NCBI RefSeq assembly: GCF_900547205.1
Contig: NZ_URFY01000008.1
Span: forward strand, 71,854 to 135,853
Source of the DNA: an uncultured Bacteroides sp.
GTDB lineage: Bacteria > Bacteroidota > Bacteroidia > Bacteroidales > Bacteroidaceae
Direction: 5' to 3'
Length of the DNA stretch: 64,000 bases
Shown piece after piece: positions 18,156 through 26,298 of the stretch (its first letter is position 1; the number at the start of each line of letters is the position of its first letter). The notes beneath the pieces were generated by a model. The model saw only the letters and a list, made by a program, of their open reading frames with translations, did not search any database and had not been told where the DNA came from. The position numbers and the translations under genes are program-made.

Positions 18156-18602
18156 ATGGAAACAGAAGAATTGACGGTCGGCAGAGTTCATCATGGACGC
18201 AACATACGCCGCACCCGTATCGAAAAGAATATAAAGCAGGAAGCTTTAAGTGAATTAGTGCATTTATCACAACCTGCCATTTCAAAGTATGAGAAGATGA
18301 GGGTGATTGATGACGAGATGTTGCAACGCTTTGCACGGGCGTTGAATGTGCCTCTTGATTATTTGAAGAATTTGGAAGAGGATGCTCAGACGGTAGTGTT
18401 TGAGAATAATACGGTGAATAACAGTGATCAAGGAGGAAATAATACTCATGTTGGTTATATTGAAAATGATGCTGATGTGACTAACATCAATCCCATTGAC
18501 AAAATCACTGAACTCTATGAACGTCTACTCAAAGAGAAAGATGAAAAGTATGCAGCTTTAGAGAATCGTTTGCAACATATCGAACGGAGCTTGCAGAAAT
18601 AA
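18156..18602 (+). CDS. XRE-family helix-turn-helix protein
   Basis: 148 residues from ATG 18156, preceded by a purine-rich AAAGAAAGGAAA stretch; the upstream in-frame ATG at 18045 is not favoured. An N-terminal Cro/C1 helix-turn-helix (about 10-68: IRRTRIEKNIKQEALSELV, LSQPAISKYEKM, LNVPLDYLKNLEE) is followed by an Asn/Gly-rich stretch (NNTVNNSDQGGNN). The C-terminus is a coiled coil (TELYERLLKEKDEKYAALENR). It may regulate, or partner with, the AAA-ATPase gene that starts 27 bp downstream. Confidence 0.8.
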   Translation: METEELTVGRVHHGRNIRRTRIEKNIKQEALSELVHLSQPAISKYEKMRVIDDEMLQRFARALNVPLDYLKNLEEDAQTVVFENNTVNNSDQGGNNTHVGYIENDADVTNINPIDKITELYERLLKEKDEKYAALENRLQHIERSLQK

Positions 18603-18629
18603 AACCAATAAATAGAAAGGAATCGCAAT

Positions 18630-20387
18630 ATGATGAAACAGATACCTTATGGTATAACGGACTTCTCTCGAATACAGAAAGAGAATTATTACTATGTGGA
18701 TAAGACGAAGTTCATTGAGAAGATTGAAATGGAACCGCCTTATTTGTTCTTGATTCGTCCCCGCCGATTCGGGAAAAGTTTAACTTTGGCAATGCTCGAA
18801 TCCTACTATGATATAAGTCTTGCTGAACAGTTTGATGAATTGTTTGGTCAGTTATATATAGGTCAGCACCCTACGAAACTCCACAATCAGTTTCTCATCA
18901 TGCGGTTCAATTTCTCGGAAATCAGTTCTAATGTCAATGAGGTGGAGCGTTCGTTTAGGCTTCATTGCTGCGGGAAATTAAAGAGCTTTTTGCAGAAGTA
19001 TGAAAAACTACTGGGCAAAGATATCTGGGATATGCTGGATGAAGAAACACTTGAAGACCCTGGTGCTTTACTATCCGCCATTAATACATACGCCACTAAT
19101 AAAGGAAATCTCCGCATTTATTTGCTTATTGATGAATACGATAACTTCACCAATACCATTCTTTCCACCTACGGCACTGATTATTATACCAAAGCAACTC
19201 ATGGCGAAGGCTTTATACGTGGATTCTTTAATGTGATAAAAGCCGCTACCACGGGGACAGGTGCTGCCCTCGAACGATTGTTCATCACCGGTGTAAGTCC
19301 TGTGACGATGGACGATGTGACAAGTGGCTTTAACATCGGAACTAACATCACAACAGATTCATGGTTCAATGATTTAGTTGGTTTTAGTGAGAAGGAGTTG
19401 CGCGAAATGCTGACTTACTATCAAGAGCAAGGAGTACTTTTAGAATCAGTAGATGATACTGTTGCTATGATGAAGCCTAATTATGATAATTATTGCTTTA
19501 GTAGAAGTAAGTTGGCAGATTGTATGTTCAACTCTGATATGGTGCTTTACTTCATGAAATCTTTTGTTTTGTATGGAGAAAAACCCAATGAAATTGTTGA
19601 CCCCAACATCCGTACCGACTTCAACAAACTGACTTACTTGATTAAGCTCGACCACGGGCTGGGAGAGAACTTCTCCGTAATCAAAGAGATTGCCGAGAAA
19701 GGAGAGATAACTACCGACATCGTTACCCATTTCTCTGCATTGGAAATGACGGATGTAAGTAATTTCAAGTCCCTGTTATTCTACTTCGGACTTCTCTCCA
19801 TTAAAGGTGTCGATATGGTGGGAAGACCTATCTTGCACGTTCCGAATCTGGTAGTCAGAGAACAGCTTTTCAACTTTCTGATTCAAGGATATATCAAACA
19901 TGATATCTTCAAGATAGATATGAACAGGATGTCTATGCTATTCGAGAACATGGCTTTCCGTGGAGATTGGAAACCTCTTTTCGATTTCATAGCTGAGGCT
20001 ATCCGTGAACAGAGCCGTATTCGTGAGTATATCGAAGGCGAAGCGCACATAAAAGGATTCTTGCTTGCCTATCTGGGTATGTACCGCTACTATCAACTCT
20101 ATCCGGAATATGAACTGAACAAAGGCTTTGCCGATTTTTACTTCAAGCCGAGTCCTTCGGTTCCGGTGATGCCTCCTTTCACTTATCTACTTGAAGTGAA
20201 GTATGCCAAAGCGGGTGCTTCGGAAAATGAGATAAGTTCCCTTGCCGATGAAGCGCGCGAGCAGTTGCTCCGTTATAGTGAAGATGAATGGGTGGCAGAA
20301 GCGAAAAAGAAAGGTGGACTGAAATTAGTTACCATTGTGTGGCGTAGCTGGGAGCTTGCGTTGTTGGAAGAAGTGGCTCTTTCTTAG
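18630..20387 (+). CDS. AAA-ATPase-like / PD-(D/E)XK nuclease-like protein
   Basis: 585 residues. The N-terminal AAA-ATPase_like domain starts with the family opening MMKQIPYGITDFSRIQ and has Walker A RPRRFGKSLTLAML (about 41-54) and Walker B-like IYLLIDEYDNFTN (about 166-178). The C-terminal region ends in a PD-(D/E)XK fold: GFADFYF supplies Asp and FTYLLEVKYAK the ExK. The family is multi-copy in Bacteroides genomes and of unproven function; nuclease or defence roles are guesses. The gene is 27 bp after the XRE gene and ends just before the repeat element at 20426. Confidence 0.85.
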   Translation: MMKQIPYGITDFSRIQKENYYYVDKTKFIEKIEMEPPYLFLIRPRRFGKSLTLAMLESYYDISLAEQFDELFGQLYIGQHPTKLHNQFLIMRFNFSEISSNVNEVERSFRLHCCGKLKSFLQKYEKLLGKDIWDMLDEETLEDPGALLSAINTYATNKGNLRIYLLIDEYDNFTNTILSTYGTDYYTKATHGEGFIRGFFNVIKAATTGTGAALERLFITGVSPVTMDDVTSGFNIGTNITTDSWFNDLVGFSEKELREMLTYYQEQGVLLESVDDTVAMMKPNYDNYCFSRSKLADCMFNSDMVLYFMKSFVLYGEKPNEIVDPNIRTDFNKLTYLIKLDHGLGENFSVIKEIAEKGEITTDIVTHFSALEMTDVSNFKSLLFYFGLLSIKGVDMVGRPILHVPNLVVREQLFNFLIQGYIKHDIFKIDMNRMSMLFENMAFRGDWKPLFDFIAEAIREQSRIREYIEGEAHIKGFLLAYLGMYRYYQLYPEYELNKGFADFYFKPSPSVPVMPPFTYLLEVKYAKAGASENEISSLADEAREQLLRYSEDEWVAEAKKKGGLKLVTIVWRSWELALLEEVALS

Positions 20388-20490
20388 ATAAAAGGTCGTT
20401 CTCTACTAAATAAAGGTATCTCGATTTCACCCTTTCACCTTCAGGCTGAAATGCCGATGAATAAGGGGATAGCGGGTGAAAGCATATACT

Positions 20491-20534
20491 AAAAAACAGG
20501 TGAAACCGAAAATGTCCGGTTTCACCTGTTTTTT
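20491..20534. terminator. Strong bidirectional terminator
   Basis: AAAAAACAGGTGAAACCG pairs perfectly with CGGTTTCACCTGTTTTTT around a short loop. The stem is 12 bp with A- and U-runs on both sides. It lies in the left arm of the repeat element, downstream of the AAA-ATPase gene. Confidence 0.85.
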
Positions 20535-20585
20535 ATGGTGTACTTTGAATATAATCCTCTATGGATGATAAATGGATGATTTGAA

Positions 20586-20849
20586 GGATGTTAACAGTTA
20601 GGCTGTCAGCTATTAATAGTTTATTTGTCAAGTGTTAATGGTTGAATTGTAAGGTGTTAATACCTGAGTTGCTGCGTATATATACCCATCACGCAACATC
20701 TATATGTCCACCGTGCTGGCTATATAGATGCAGCAAGTCTATATTTTTCAGTCAAAATATCAATGCTTGATAATACGACTAACAATGCTTCTCATCACCA
20801 CTAACAATGCTTGTTAGTTCTATTAACAATGCTTGGGACCAAAAAACGA
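20586..20849. repeat. Three families of 22-bp tandem units
   Basis: Written in rows of 22 from 20586, the sequence falls into three sets. Set A (20586, 20608, 20630, 20652) shares rGnTGTTAAT with TTGT near the end. Set B (20674, 20696, 20718) shares a TATAT core. Set C (20762, 20784, 20806, 20828) shares AATGCTT, with CTAAC or TTAAC ending the preceding unit, so about 12 bp are conserved and 10 bp vary. The period is exactly 22 bp throughout. Confidence 0.8.
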
Positions 20850-20972
20850 GGTGAAAGCGATATCAGCCAGTTTCATCTCAACCGCCCCTTCGCCTTCACC
20901 CGCTATTCCTTTATTCATCGGTGTTTCAGCCTGAAGGTGAAACCGGTGAACCTTCTGAATCCTAAGTTTACG

Positions 20973-22373
20973 TTATTTGTATCCTGCCGCTTTAGCTATC
21001 CGTTTCGGAATCTCGGTATTATCAATTTTCCCACCAAACAATTGAGAACCTGCACCGATAGCAAACACGGGCACATATCCTGCGGAGTGTCCGCCGCTTA
21101 CCCAGCCTACCATTGAAATTTCATCCATCACTTCCTTGGCACGAGCAGCCATCGGCTCACTCTTAGAGTAAAGGCTTTCGGCAAATATAACCTTATTCTT
21201 CACGAACGATTTCTCAAATTCATCACGCAACGTCTTTTCTTGTTCCCAAGAAATAGGGAATTGCTTCCAGAATCCCATCTCTTCGCCGAGGAAAGTTTTC
21301 ATATCTTCCCAAGTCACCTTGTTGCCTTTCGATTTCCTTAATTCGCTGATACGCTTTGACAAGCCGTCGGCCGAATGTTGCTGATATTGCAGTGTTTTGA
21401 GGTTCAGCGCATATTTGCCCGTACCCAGCACGATGCCGCCAGTCTCATGGTCGGCTGTCACTACGATGAGTGTTTCTTTCGGGTGTTTTTTGTAAAACTC
21501 GTATGCCACCTTGATGGCATCGTCCATATCTTTCACTTCATTGAATACCGTGGCGGCATCATTGGCGTGGCAAGCCCAGTCAATCTTTCCGCCTTCTACC
21601 ATCAGGAAGAAGCCTTTGTTTTTTCCTTTAGTAAGGAAGTCGATAGCGCTTTCTGTGATTTGCGCAAGCGTCAGGTCGCCTTCTTTGCGGTCGATGGCAT
21701 AAGGAAGACAAGAAGGATTGGCGCCTTCTTCTTGAATCAGGATCATCTTTTCCGCTTTTCCGGCTTTCGCTTTGTAGTCATTGTATCCACGGGCTACGGT
21801 ATATCCGGCTTCCTCGAAGATAGGGAAGATGCTTGGAGCGTCTTTCTTATCGTGCGTAGTGGTCGGTTTCAGGAAACCACCGCCGGCGTAGAAGTCGAAG
21901 TTTGCTTTCGGCAGGTCGAGGGCGATTTCATAATTCATGTTGCGGTTGGTCTGGTGAGCGTAGAAAGCGGCGGGCGTGGCGTGGTCTACGCTGACGGAAG
22001 TAGTGACACCTACTTTCTTCCCTGCCTTCTTTGCTTTTTCGGCTACTGTTTCAATCGGATTCTTGTCTTCACCCACGGAGATGGCGCTGTTGTAGGTCTT
22101 CTTTCCAGTTGCCAGTGCGGTTCCGGCAGCGGCCGAATCGGTGACGGAGTTGGTTGCGGAGAAAGTGGTTGCCATGGTGGCTACCGGGAATTGGGTGAAC
22201 AAAAGAGGTTCAACGCCGATGCGTCCGTTTTGCAGTTCTGCTTGGAACATCTCTGTGCCGTTCACCTGATTCACTCCCATTCCATCCCCGATGAAATAGA
22301 ATACATACTTCGCCTGACCGTTGGCCACAACGGAGATAAGGACAAAGAACAGTGTGTAAATTAACTTTTTCAT
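20973..22373 (-). CDS. phoA: Alkaline phosphatase
   Basis: 466 residues with signal peptide LIYTLFFVLISVVANGQ. The active-site serine motif is NSVTDSAAAGTALATGKKTYN (about 80-100). Metal ligands are visible in FFIGDGMG, VEGGKIDWACHANDAAT, TADHETGG and GGHSAGYVPVFAIG. It is a periplasmic zinc/magnesium phosphomonoesterase that frees phosphate from organic esters. It is monocistronic, with -7 element TACCTTTG at 22411-22418. Its 3' end faces the repeat element. Confidence 0.93.
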   Translation of the reverse strand: MKKLIYTLFFVLISVVANGQAKYVFYFIGDGMGVNQVNGTEMFQAELQNGRIGVEPLLFTQFPVATMATTFSATNSVTDSAAAGTALATGKKTYNSAISVGEDKNPIETVAEKAKKAGKKVGVTTSVSVDHATPAAFYAHQTNRNMNYEIALDLPKANFDFYAGGGFLKPTTTHDKKDAPSIFPIFEEAGYTVARGYNDYKAKAGKAEKMILIQEEGANPSCLPYAIDRKEGDLTLAQITESAIDFLTKGKNKGFFLMVEGGKIDWACHANDAATVFNEVKDMDDAIKVAYEFYKKHPKETLIVVTADHETGGIVLGTGKYALNLKTLQYQQHSADGLSKRISELRKSKGNKVTWEDMKTFLGEEMGFWKQFPISWEQEKTLRDEFEKSFVKNKVIFAESLYSKSEPMAARAKEVMDEISMVGWVSGGHSAGYVPVFAIGAGSQLFGGKIDNTEIPKRIAKAAGYK

Positions 22374-22410
22374 TGTTATTGTATTTTAAAATAGGGTTTT
22401 ACTAATGGCG

Positions 22411-22418
22411 CAAAGGTA
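22411..22418 (-). promoter_or_regulatory. -7 element of alkaline phosphatase promoter
   Basis: TACCTTTG on the minus strand matches TAnnTTTG, 38 bp upstream of the start codon. No clear Pho-box-like repeat is seen next to it. Confidence 0.55.
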
Positions 22419-22481
22419 ACAAAAAACGGTGGAAGTGCCGAAGCAAATCCACCGTTTCTTTGTTTCAATCATATGACGTTT

Positions 22482-23048
22482 TTATGCTTTCACACGTCCC
22501 ACATAAGAACCGTCGCGAGTATCGATTTCAATCGTTTCGCCTTCGCTGACGAACAACGGAACGCGAACAGTTGCGCCCGATTCTACAGTAGCAGGTTTCA
22601 GTGTATTGGTAGCTGTATCGCCTTTCATACCCGGTTCGGTATAAGTCACCTTCATCTGAACTTTGATAGGCATATCTGCGTAGAGCACCGTTTCAGTAGA
22701 AGCATCGGAAACAACTTCCAATACTGCACCTTCGAGCAGGAAGTCAACACCGTTAATCAAATCGTGAGCGATAGGATGCTGGTCGAAAGTTTCTTGGTTC
22801 ATGAAGATATAATCATCTCCTTCTTTATAAAGGAACTGGTAAGGGCGACGTTCTACACGCACGTCTTCCAACTTCTCACCGATGTTGAAACGACGTTCGA
22901 GAACGTATCCGCTTACTACATCTTTCAGCTTTGTGCGCATGAAAGTGTTACCTTTACCTGGTTTTACATGCAGAAATTCTACACAGAAATAGAGCTTTCC
23001 GTCCATACGGATACAAGTTCCGTTTTTGATGTCTTGAGCATTAATCAT
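22482..23048 (-). CDS. efp: Translation elongation factor P
   Basis: 188 residues, the normal EF-P length. The three beta-barrel domains are present, with FLHVKPGKGNTFMRTKLKDV in domain I, where the lysine of the KPGKG loop is the tip residue that contacts the peptidyl-transferase centre. The C-terminal signature is GDTATNTLKPATVESGATVRVPLFV and DTRDGSYVGRV. It relieves ribosome stalling at polyproline. It is divergent from rpmH. Confidence 0.96.
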   Translation of the reverse strand: MINAQDIKNGTCIRMDGKLYFCVEFLHVKPGKGNTFMRTKLKDVVSGYVLERRFNIGEKLEDVRVERRPYQFLYKEGDDYIFMNQETFDQHPIAHDLINGVDFLLEGAVLEVVSDASTETVLYADMPIKVQMKVTYTEPGMKGDTATNTLKPATVESGATVRVPLFVSEGETIEIDTRDGSYVGRVKA

Positions 23049-23106
23049 ACTGCTATTCTTCTTATTATATTATTGTTATTTAATTGTTTTCGCTAAGAAT
23101 CGAGTG

Positions 23107-23114
23107 CAAAAGTA
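23107..23114 (-). promoter_or_regulatory. -7 element of efp promoter
   Basis: TACTTTTG on the minus strand, 59 bp upstream of the efp start codon. Confidence 0.55.
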
Positions 23115-23188
23115 ATCTAATTCGGTAAAAAACACAAAAACTTTTGAGCAAAAATGAGTTATCGCTTGGTTAATTTAAAAAAAGTGCC

Positions 23189-23196
23189 TATTTTTG
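23189..23196 (+). promoter_or_regulatory. -7 element of rpmH promoter
   Basis: TATTTTTG matches TAnnTTTG, 44 bp upstream of the rpmH ATG and back-to-back with the efp promoter. Confidence 0.55.
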
Positions 23197-23240
23197 CAGC
23201 CCGATTACGTAGAATAATAACAATAAAACAAGATACAATA

Positions 23241-23399
23241 ATGAAAAGAACATTTCAACCCTCTAACAGAAAGAGAAAAAACAAACACGGTTTCCGTGAA
23301 AGAATGGCATCAGCTAATGGTCGTAGAGTATTGGCTGCACGTCGTGCCAAAGGCAGAAAGAAACTGACTGTTTCTGACGAGTATAACGGACAGAAGTAA
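23241..23399 (+). CDS. rpmH: 50S ribosomal protein L34
   Basis: 52 residues from ATG 23241 (MKRTFQPSNRKRKNKHGFRE). The canonical L34 signature continues with RMASANGRRVLAARRAKGRKKL. The longer frame from 23154 runs through the promoter and is rejected. L34 is a small basic large-subunit protein. rpmH stands alone here beside efp instead of next to dnaA/rnpA, and a strong terminator follows it. Confidence 0.96.
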   Translation: MKRTFQPSNRKRKNKHGFRERMASANGRRVLAARRAKGRKKLTVSDEYNGQK

Positions 23400-23421
23400 T
23401 TGTCACTCGTTATAAGAGAAA

Positions 23422-23458
23422 CAAAAAGGGCGGAGAGCATTCATCTCCGCCCTTTTTG
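23422..23458 (+). terminator. rpmH terminator
   Basis: AAAAAGGGCGGAGA and TCTCCGCCCTTTTT form a perfect stem with a 7-nt loop and a U-run, 22 bp after the rpmH stop. Confidence 0.9.
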
Positions 23459-23538
23459 TTGCAACTATATATCTCTCAGCATCTTGAAGCAAGGACATTT
23501 TTCATTGATTTCTATTCCTCAATTCAACTATTTTGTAG

Positions 23539-23546
23539 TATCTTTG
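23539..23546 (+). promoter_or_regulatory. -7 element of PASTA protein operon
   Basis: TATCTTTG lies 16 bp before the start codon of the PASTA gene and probably drives the operon that runs to the rhodanese gene. Confidence 0.5.
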
Positions 23547-23562
23547 GCGCATAATAACAGCA

Positions 23563-24219
23563 ATGCATATGACTATTAAAGATTTTTTTTCTTTTAAAAC
23601 AAATAAGTTTTTCTGGCTAAATATCATTGCCATGATTGTTGTGGTGGTAGCAGTAGCGTTTGGTACGCTCAAATGGATGGACGCATATACCCGGCATGGA
23701 GAAACTGTCGTTGTCCCCGATGTGACAGGGATGACGATGGAAGAAGCTACGAAAGCGTTTCAGAAGAACGGATTGGTTTGTGTGATTTCGGACTCCAGAT
23801 ATGTGAAAGATAAGCCGGCGGGCATCGTGCTTGACCTTAAACCGGGCGTTGGCGAGAAAGTGAAAGAAGGACGCACGGTTTATCTCACCATTAATACGCT
23901 GGACGTGCCATTGCGTGTAGTCCCCGACGTTGCAGACAACAGTTCCCTGCGTCAGGCACAAGCAAAATTGCTGAATGCCGGTTTCCAACTGAACGAAGTA
24001 CAGTTGGTACGTGGCGAAAAGGACTGGGTGTATGGCGTGAAATATGACGGACGGCAATTGGAAGCCGGCGAAAAAGTGCCTATGGGCGCTTCTCTGACAC
24101 TAATAGTGGGAAACGGAGCAGACGACACGCTGGAAGTAGACTCTATGGCAACAGAAGCAGCCCACGGAGAACCCGTAGCATCGGAAGCCGCAAATACACA
24201 AGATGATAGCTGGTTTTAA
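23563..24219 (+). CDS. PASTA-domain membrane protein
   Basis: 218 residues. A short cytoplasmic tail and one membrane helix (about 17-38) precede two PASTA domains (about 47-112 and 113-185). These are marked by VVVPDVTGMTMEEATKAFQKNGL and VPDVADNSSLRQAQAKLLNAGF. The acidic C-terminal tail is low-complexity. PASTA domains bind peptidoglycan or beta-lactam-like ligands; no kinase domain is attached. The position just before rluD and ddl hints at a cell-wall role. A second ATG 6 bp downstream is an alternative start. Confidence 0.85.
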   Translation: MHMTIKDFFSFKTNKFFWLNIIAMIVVVVAVAFGTLKWMDAYTRHGETVVVPDVTGMTMEEATKAFQKNGLVCVISDSRYVKDKPAGIVLDLKPGVGEKVKEGRTVYLTINTLDVPLRVVPDVADNSSLRQAQAKLLNAGFQLNEVQLVRGEKDWVYGVKYDGRQLEAGEKVPMGASLTLIVGNGADDTLEVDSMATEAAHGEPVASEAANTQDDSWF

Positions 24220-24245
24220 TTGATAAATAACAGAAAAAGACTCAC

Positions 24246-25319
24246 ATGATAGAGGAAGAACTTCCTGATGAACTGGAAACTGATTTGGATGATATAGAAC
24301 CTGTCGGTGACGAATCCCAGCTTTACGAGCACTTCCGCGTGGTGGTAGACAAGGGACAGGCGATGGTCAGAGTCGACAAATATCTGTTCGAACGTATTGT
24401 CAACGCTTCGCGCAACCGCATTCAGAAGGCTGCCGAAGGTGGATTCGTTATGGCAAACGGCAAGCCGGTGAAGAGCAGTTATAAAGTGAAGCCGCTGGAC
24501 GTCATCACCGTGATGATGGACCGACCGCGCTATGAAAACGAAATTATTCCCGAAGATATACCTCTTAATATAGTATACGAAGATAAATATCTGATGGTGG
24601 TGAACAAACCGCCCGGACTGGTGGTGCATCCCGGACACGGAAACTATACCGGTACACTCGTCAACGCACTGGCTTGGCACATGAAGGACGACCCTGACTA
24701 TGATGCCAACGACCCGCACGTGGGACTCGTACACCGAATTGATAAAGACACCTCGGGACTGCTGGTGATAGCCAAAACACCGGATGCCAAAACCAATTTG
24801 GGATTGCAGTTTTTCAATAAGACAACCAAGCGTAAATATCGCGCACTGGTGTGGGGAAACGTAGAGCAGGACGAAGGCACGATTGTAGGCAGCATCGCCC
24901 GCAATCCGAAAGACCGGATGCAAATGGCGGTGATGGCGGACCCCGAGATGGGGAAACATGCTGTGACACATTATCGCGTGCTCGAAAGGCTGGGATATGT
25001 CACGCTCGTAGAGTGCGTGCTCGAAACCGGACGAACCCATCAGATTCGTGTTCACATGAAGCACATCGGGCACGTCTTGTTTAACGACGAACGCTACGGC
25101 GGTCACGAGATATTGAAAGGAACTCATTTTAGTAAATACAAACAATTTGTAAATAATTGCTTTGACACTTGTCCCCGACAGGCTTTGCATGCCATGACAT
25201 TGGGCTTTGTGCATCCCGCCACTGGTGAGGAGATGCATTTTACTTCCGAACTTCCGGATGATATGGCCCGGCTTATCGACAAGTGGAGAAGCTATATAAG
25301 TAATAGAGAATTAGAATGA
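24246..25319 (+). CDS. rluD: Ribosomal large subunit pseudouridine synthase (RluD family)
   Basis: 357 residues. An S4 RNA-binding domain (about 38-100: VRVDKYLFERIVNASRNRIQKA) is followed by the RluA/RluD catalytic domain. It has the catalytic motif LVHRIDKDTSGLLVIAKT (catalytic Asp after the RI) and ETGRTHQIRVHMKHIGHVLFND. The likely targets are helix 69 uridines of 23S rRNA. Its stop overlaps the ddl start by 4 bp (ATGA), so the two are translationally coupled. Confidence 0.92.
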   Translation: MIEEELPDELETDLDDIEPVGDESQLYEHFRVVVDKGQAMVRVDKYLFERIVNASRNRIQKAAEGGFVMANGKPVKSSYKVKPLDVITVMMDRPRYENEIIPEDIPLNIVYEDKYLMVVNKPPGLVVHPGHGNYTGTLVNALAWHMKDDPDYDANDPHVGLVHRIDKDTSGLLVIAKTPDAKTNLGLQFFNKTTKRKYRALVWGNVEQDEGTIVGSIARNPKDRMQMAVMADPEMGKHAVTHYRVLERLGYVTLVECVLETGRTHQIRVHMKHIGHVLFNDERYGGHEILKGTHFSKYKQFVNNCFDTCPRQALHAMTLGFVHPATGEEMHFTSELPDDMARLIDKWRSYISNRELE

Positions 25320-26290
25320 AGCGCAACATTGCTATCGTAGCAGGAGGTGACACCTCTGAAATCGTAGTTTCCCTGCGTAGTGCACAGGGCATTTATTCCT
25401 TTATTGATAAGGAAAAGTATAATTTGTATATTGTGGAGATGGAAGGCCGACGCTGGGAAGTACAACTGCCGGACGGAAGCAAACTCCCGGTAGACAGGAA
25501 TGACTTTAGTTTCACCAATGGGACGGAGAAAGTGGTGTTCGACTTTGCCTATATCACCATTCACGGCACACCGGGTGAAGACGGTCGCTTACAGGGCTAT
25601 TTTGATATGATGCGCATCCCGTACTCCTGCTGTGGGGTGCTGGCTGCTGCTATCACCTATGATAAGTTTGCCTGCAACCAATACCTGAAAGGGTTTGGAC
25701 TTCGCATTGCCGAATCGCTGCTGCTGCGCCAAGGTCAGTCTGTTTCCGACGAAGATGTGATGGAGAAGATTGGTTTGCCTTGCTTCATCAAGCCTAGCCT
25801 GGGCGGTTCGAGCTTCGGAGTAACGAAGGTGAAGACGAAAGAACAAATCCAGCCCGCCATTGTTAAAGCCTTTGCAGAAGCACAAGAGGTGGTAGTGGAA
25901 GCTTTCATGGAAGGCACGGAGCTGACTTGCGGATGCTACAAGACGAAAGAGAAATCGGTAGTCTTCCCACCTACGGAAGTAGTGACGCACAACGAGTTTT
26001 TTGATTACGATGCCAAATACAATGGTCAGGTAGACGAAATAACCCCTGCCCGCATCTCGGATGAACTGACGAAGCGTGTGCAGATGCTGACCTCGGCTAT
26101 TTATGATATTTTGGGCTGTTCGGGTATTATCCGCGTAGACTATATTGTGACAGCCGGAGAAAAGATCAACCTTCTCGAAGTAAATACTACTCCGGGAATG
26201 ACTGCTACCAGCTTTATTCCCCAGCAAGTGCGCGCTGCCGGACTGGATATAAAGGATGTGATGACTGACATTATTGAAAACAAATTCTAA
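25316..26290 (+). CDS. ddl: D-alanine--D-alanine ligase
   Basis: 324 residues with an ATP-grasp fold. The motifs are GTPGEDGRLQGYFDMMRIPYSCCG, CFIKPSLGGSSFGVTKVKT (ATP-binding loop) and the metal-binding LLEVNTTPGMTATSFIPQQ. It makes the D-Ala-D-Ala dipeptide for peptidoglycan in the cytoplasm. It overlaps rluD by 4 bp and precedes the acyltransferase by 8 bp. Confidence 0.94.
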   Translation: MKRNIAIVAGGDTSEIVVSLRSAQGIYSFIDKEKYNLYIVEMEGRRWEVQLPDGSKLPVDRNDFSFTNGTEKVVFDFAYITIHGTPGEDGRLQGYFDMMRIPYSCCGVLAAAITYDKFACNQYLKGFGLRIAESLLLRQGQSVSDEDVMEKIGLPCFIKPSLGGSSFGVTKVKTKEQIQPAIVKAFAEAQEVVVEAFMEGTELTCGCYKTKEKSVVFPPTEVVTHNEFFDYDAKYNGQVDEITPARISDELTKRVQMLTSAIYDILGCSGIIRVDYIVTAGEKINLLEVNTTPGMTATSFIPQQVRAAGLDIKDVMTDIIENKF

Positions 26291-26298
26291 TCACCGTT

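Larger units (their letters stand above)
20426..20950. repeat. Non-coding inverted-repeat element containing 22-bp arrays
   Basis: The arms at 20426-20534 and 20841-20950 are imperfect inverted repeats of about 110 bp. The outer 57 bp match best: TTTCACCTTCAGGCTGAAA, then CCGATGAATAA, then ATAGCGGGTGAA. Each arm also carries an inner GGTGAAA/TTTCACC hairpin. The middle holds about twelve 22-bp units. No coding sequence is seen. It sits between convergent genes and could be a non-autonomous mobile element, a structured RNA or a chromosomal site. It accounts for nearly all of the 585-bp gap 20388-20972. Confidence 0.8.

Noticed and set aside
20761..20849. AATGCTT array as a small CRISPR
   Set aside because: Repeats are about 12 bp with 10-bp gaps, far shorter than CRISPR repeats and spacers, and no cas genes are in the window.
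21375..22364. Plus-strand open frame of 329 codons inside phoA
   Set aside because: It is antisense to a complete alkaline phosphatase; composition reflects the codon pattern of the real gene.
24216..25238. Minus-strand open frame of 340 codons across rluD
   Set aside because: It is antisense to an intact pseudouridine synthase and rich in His and Cys without any pattern.
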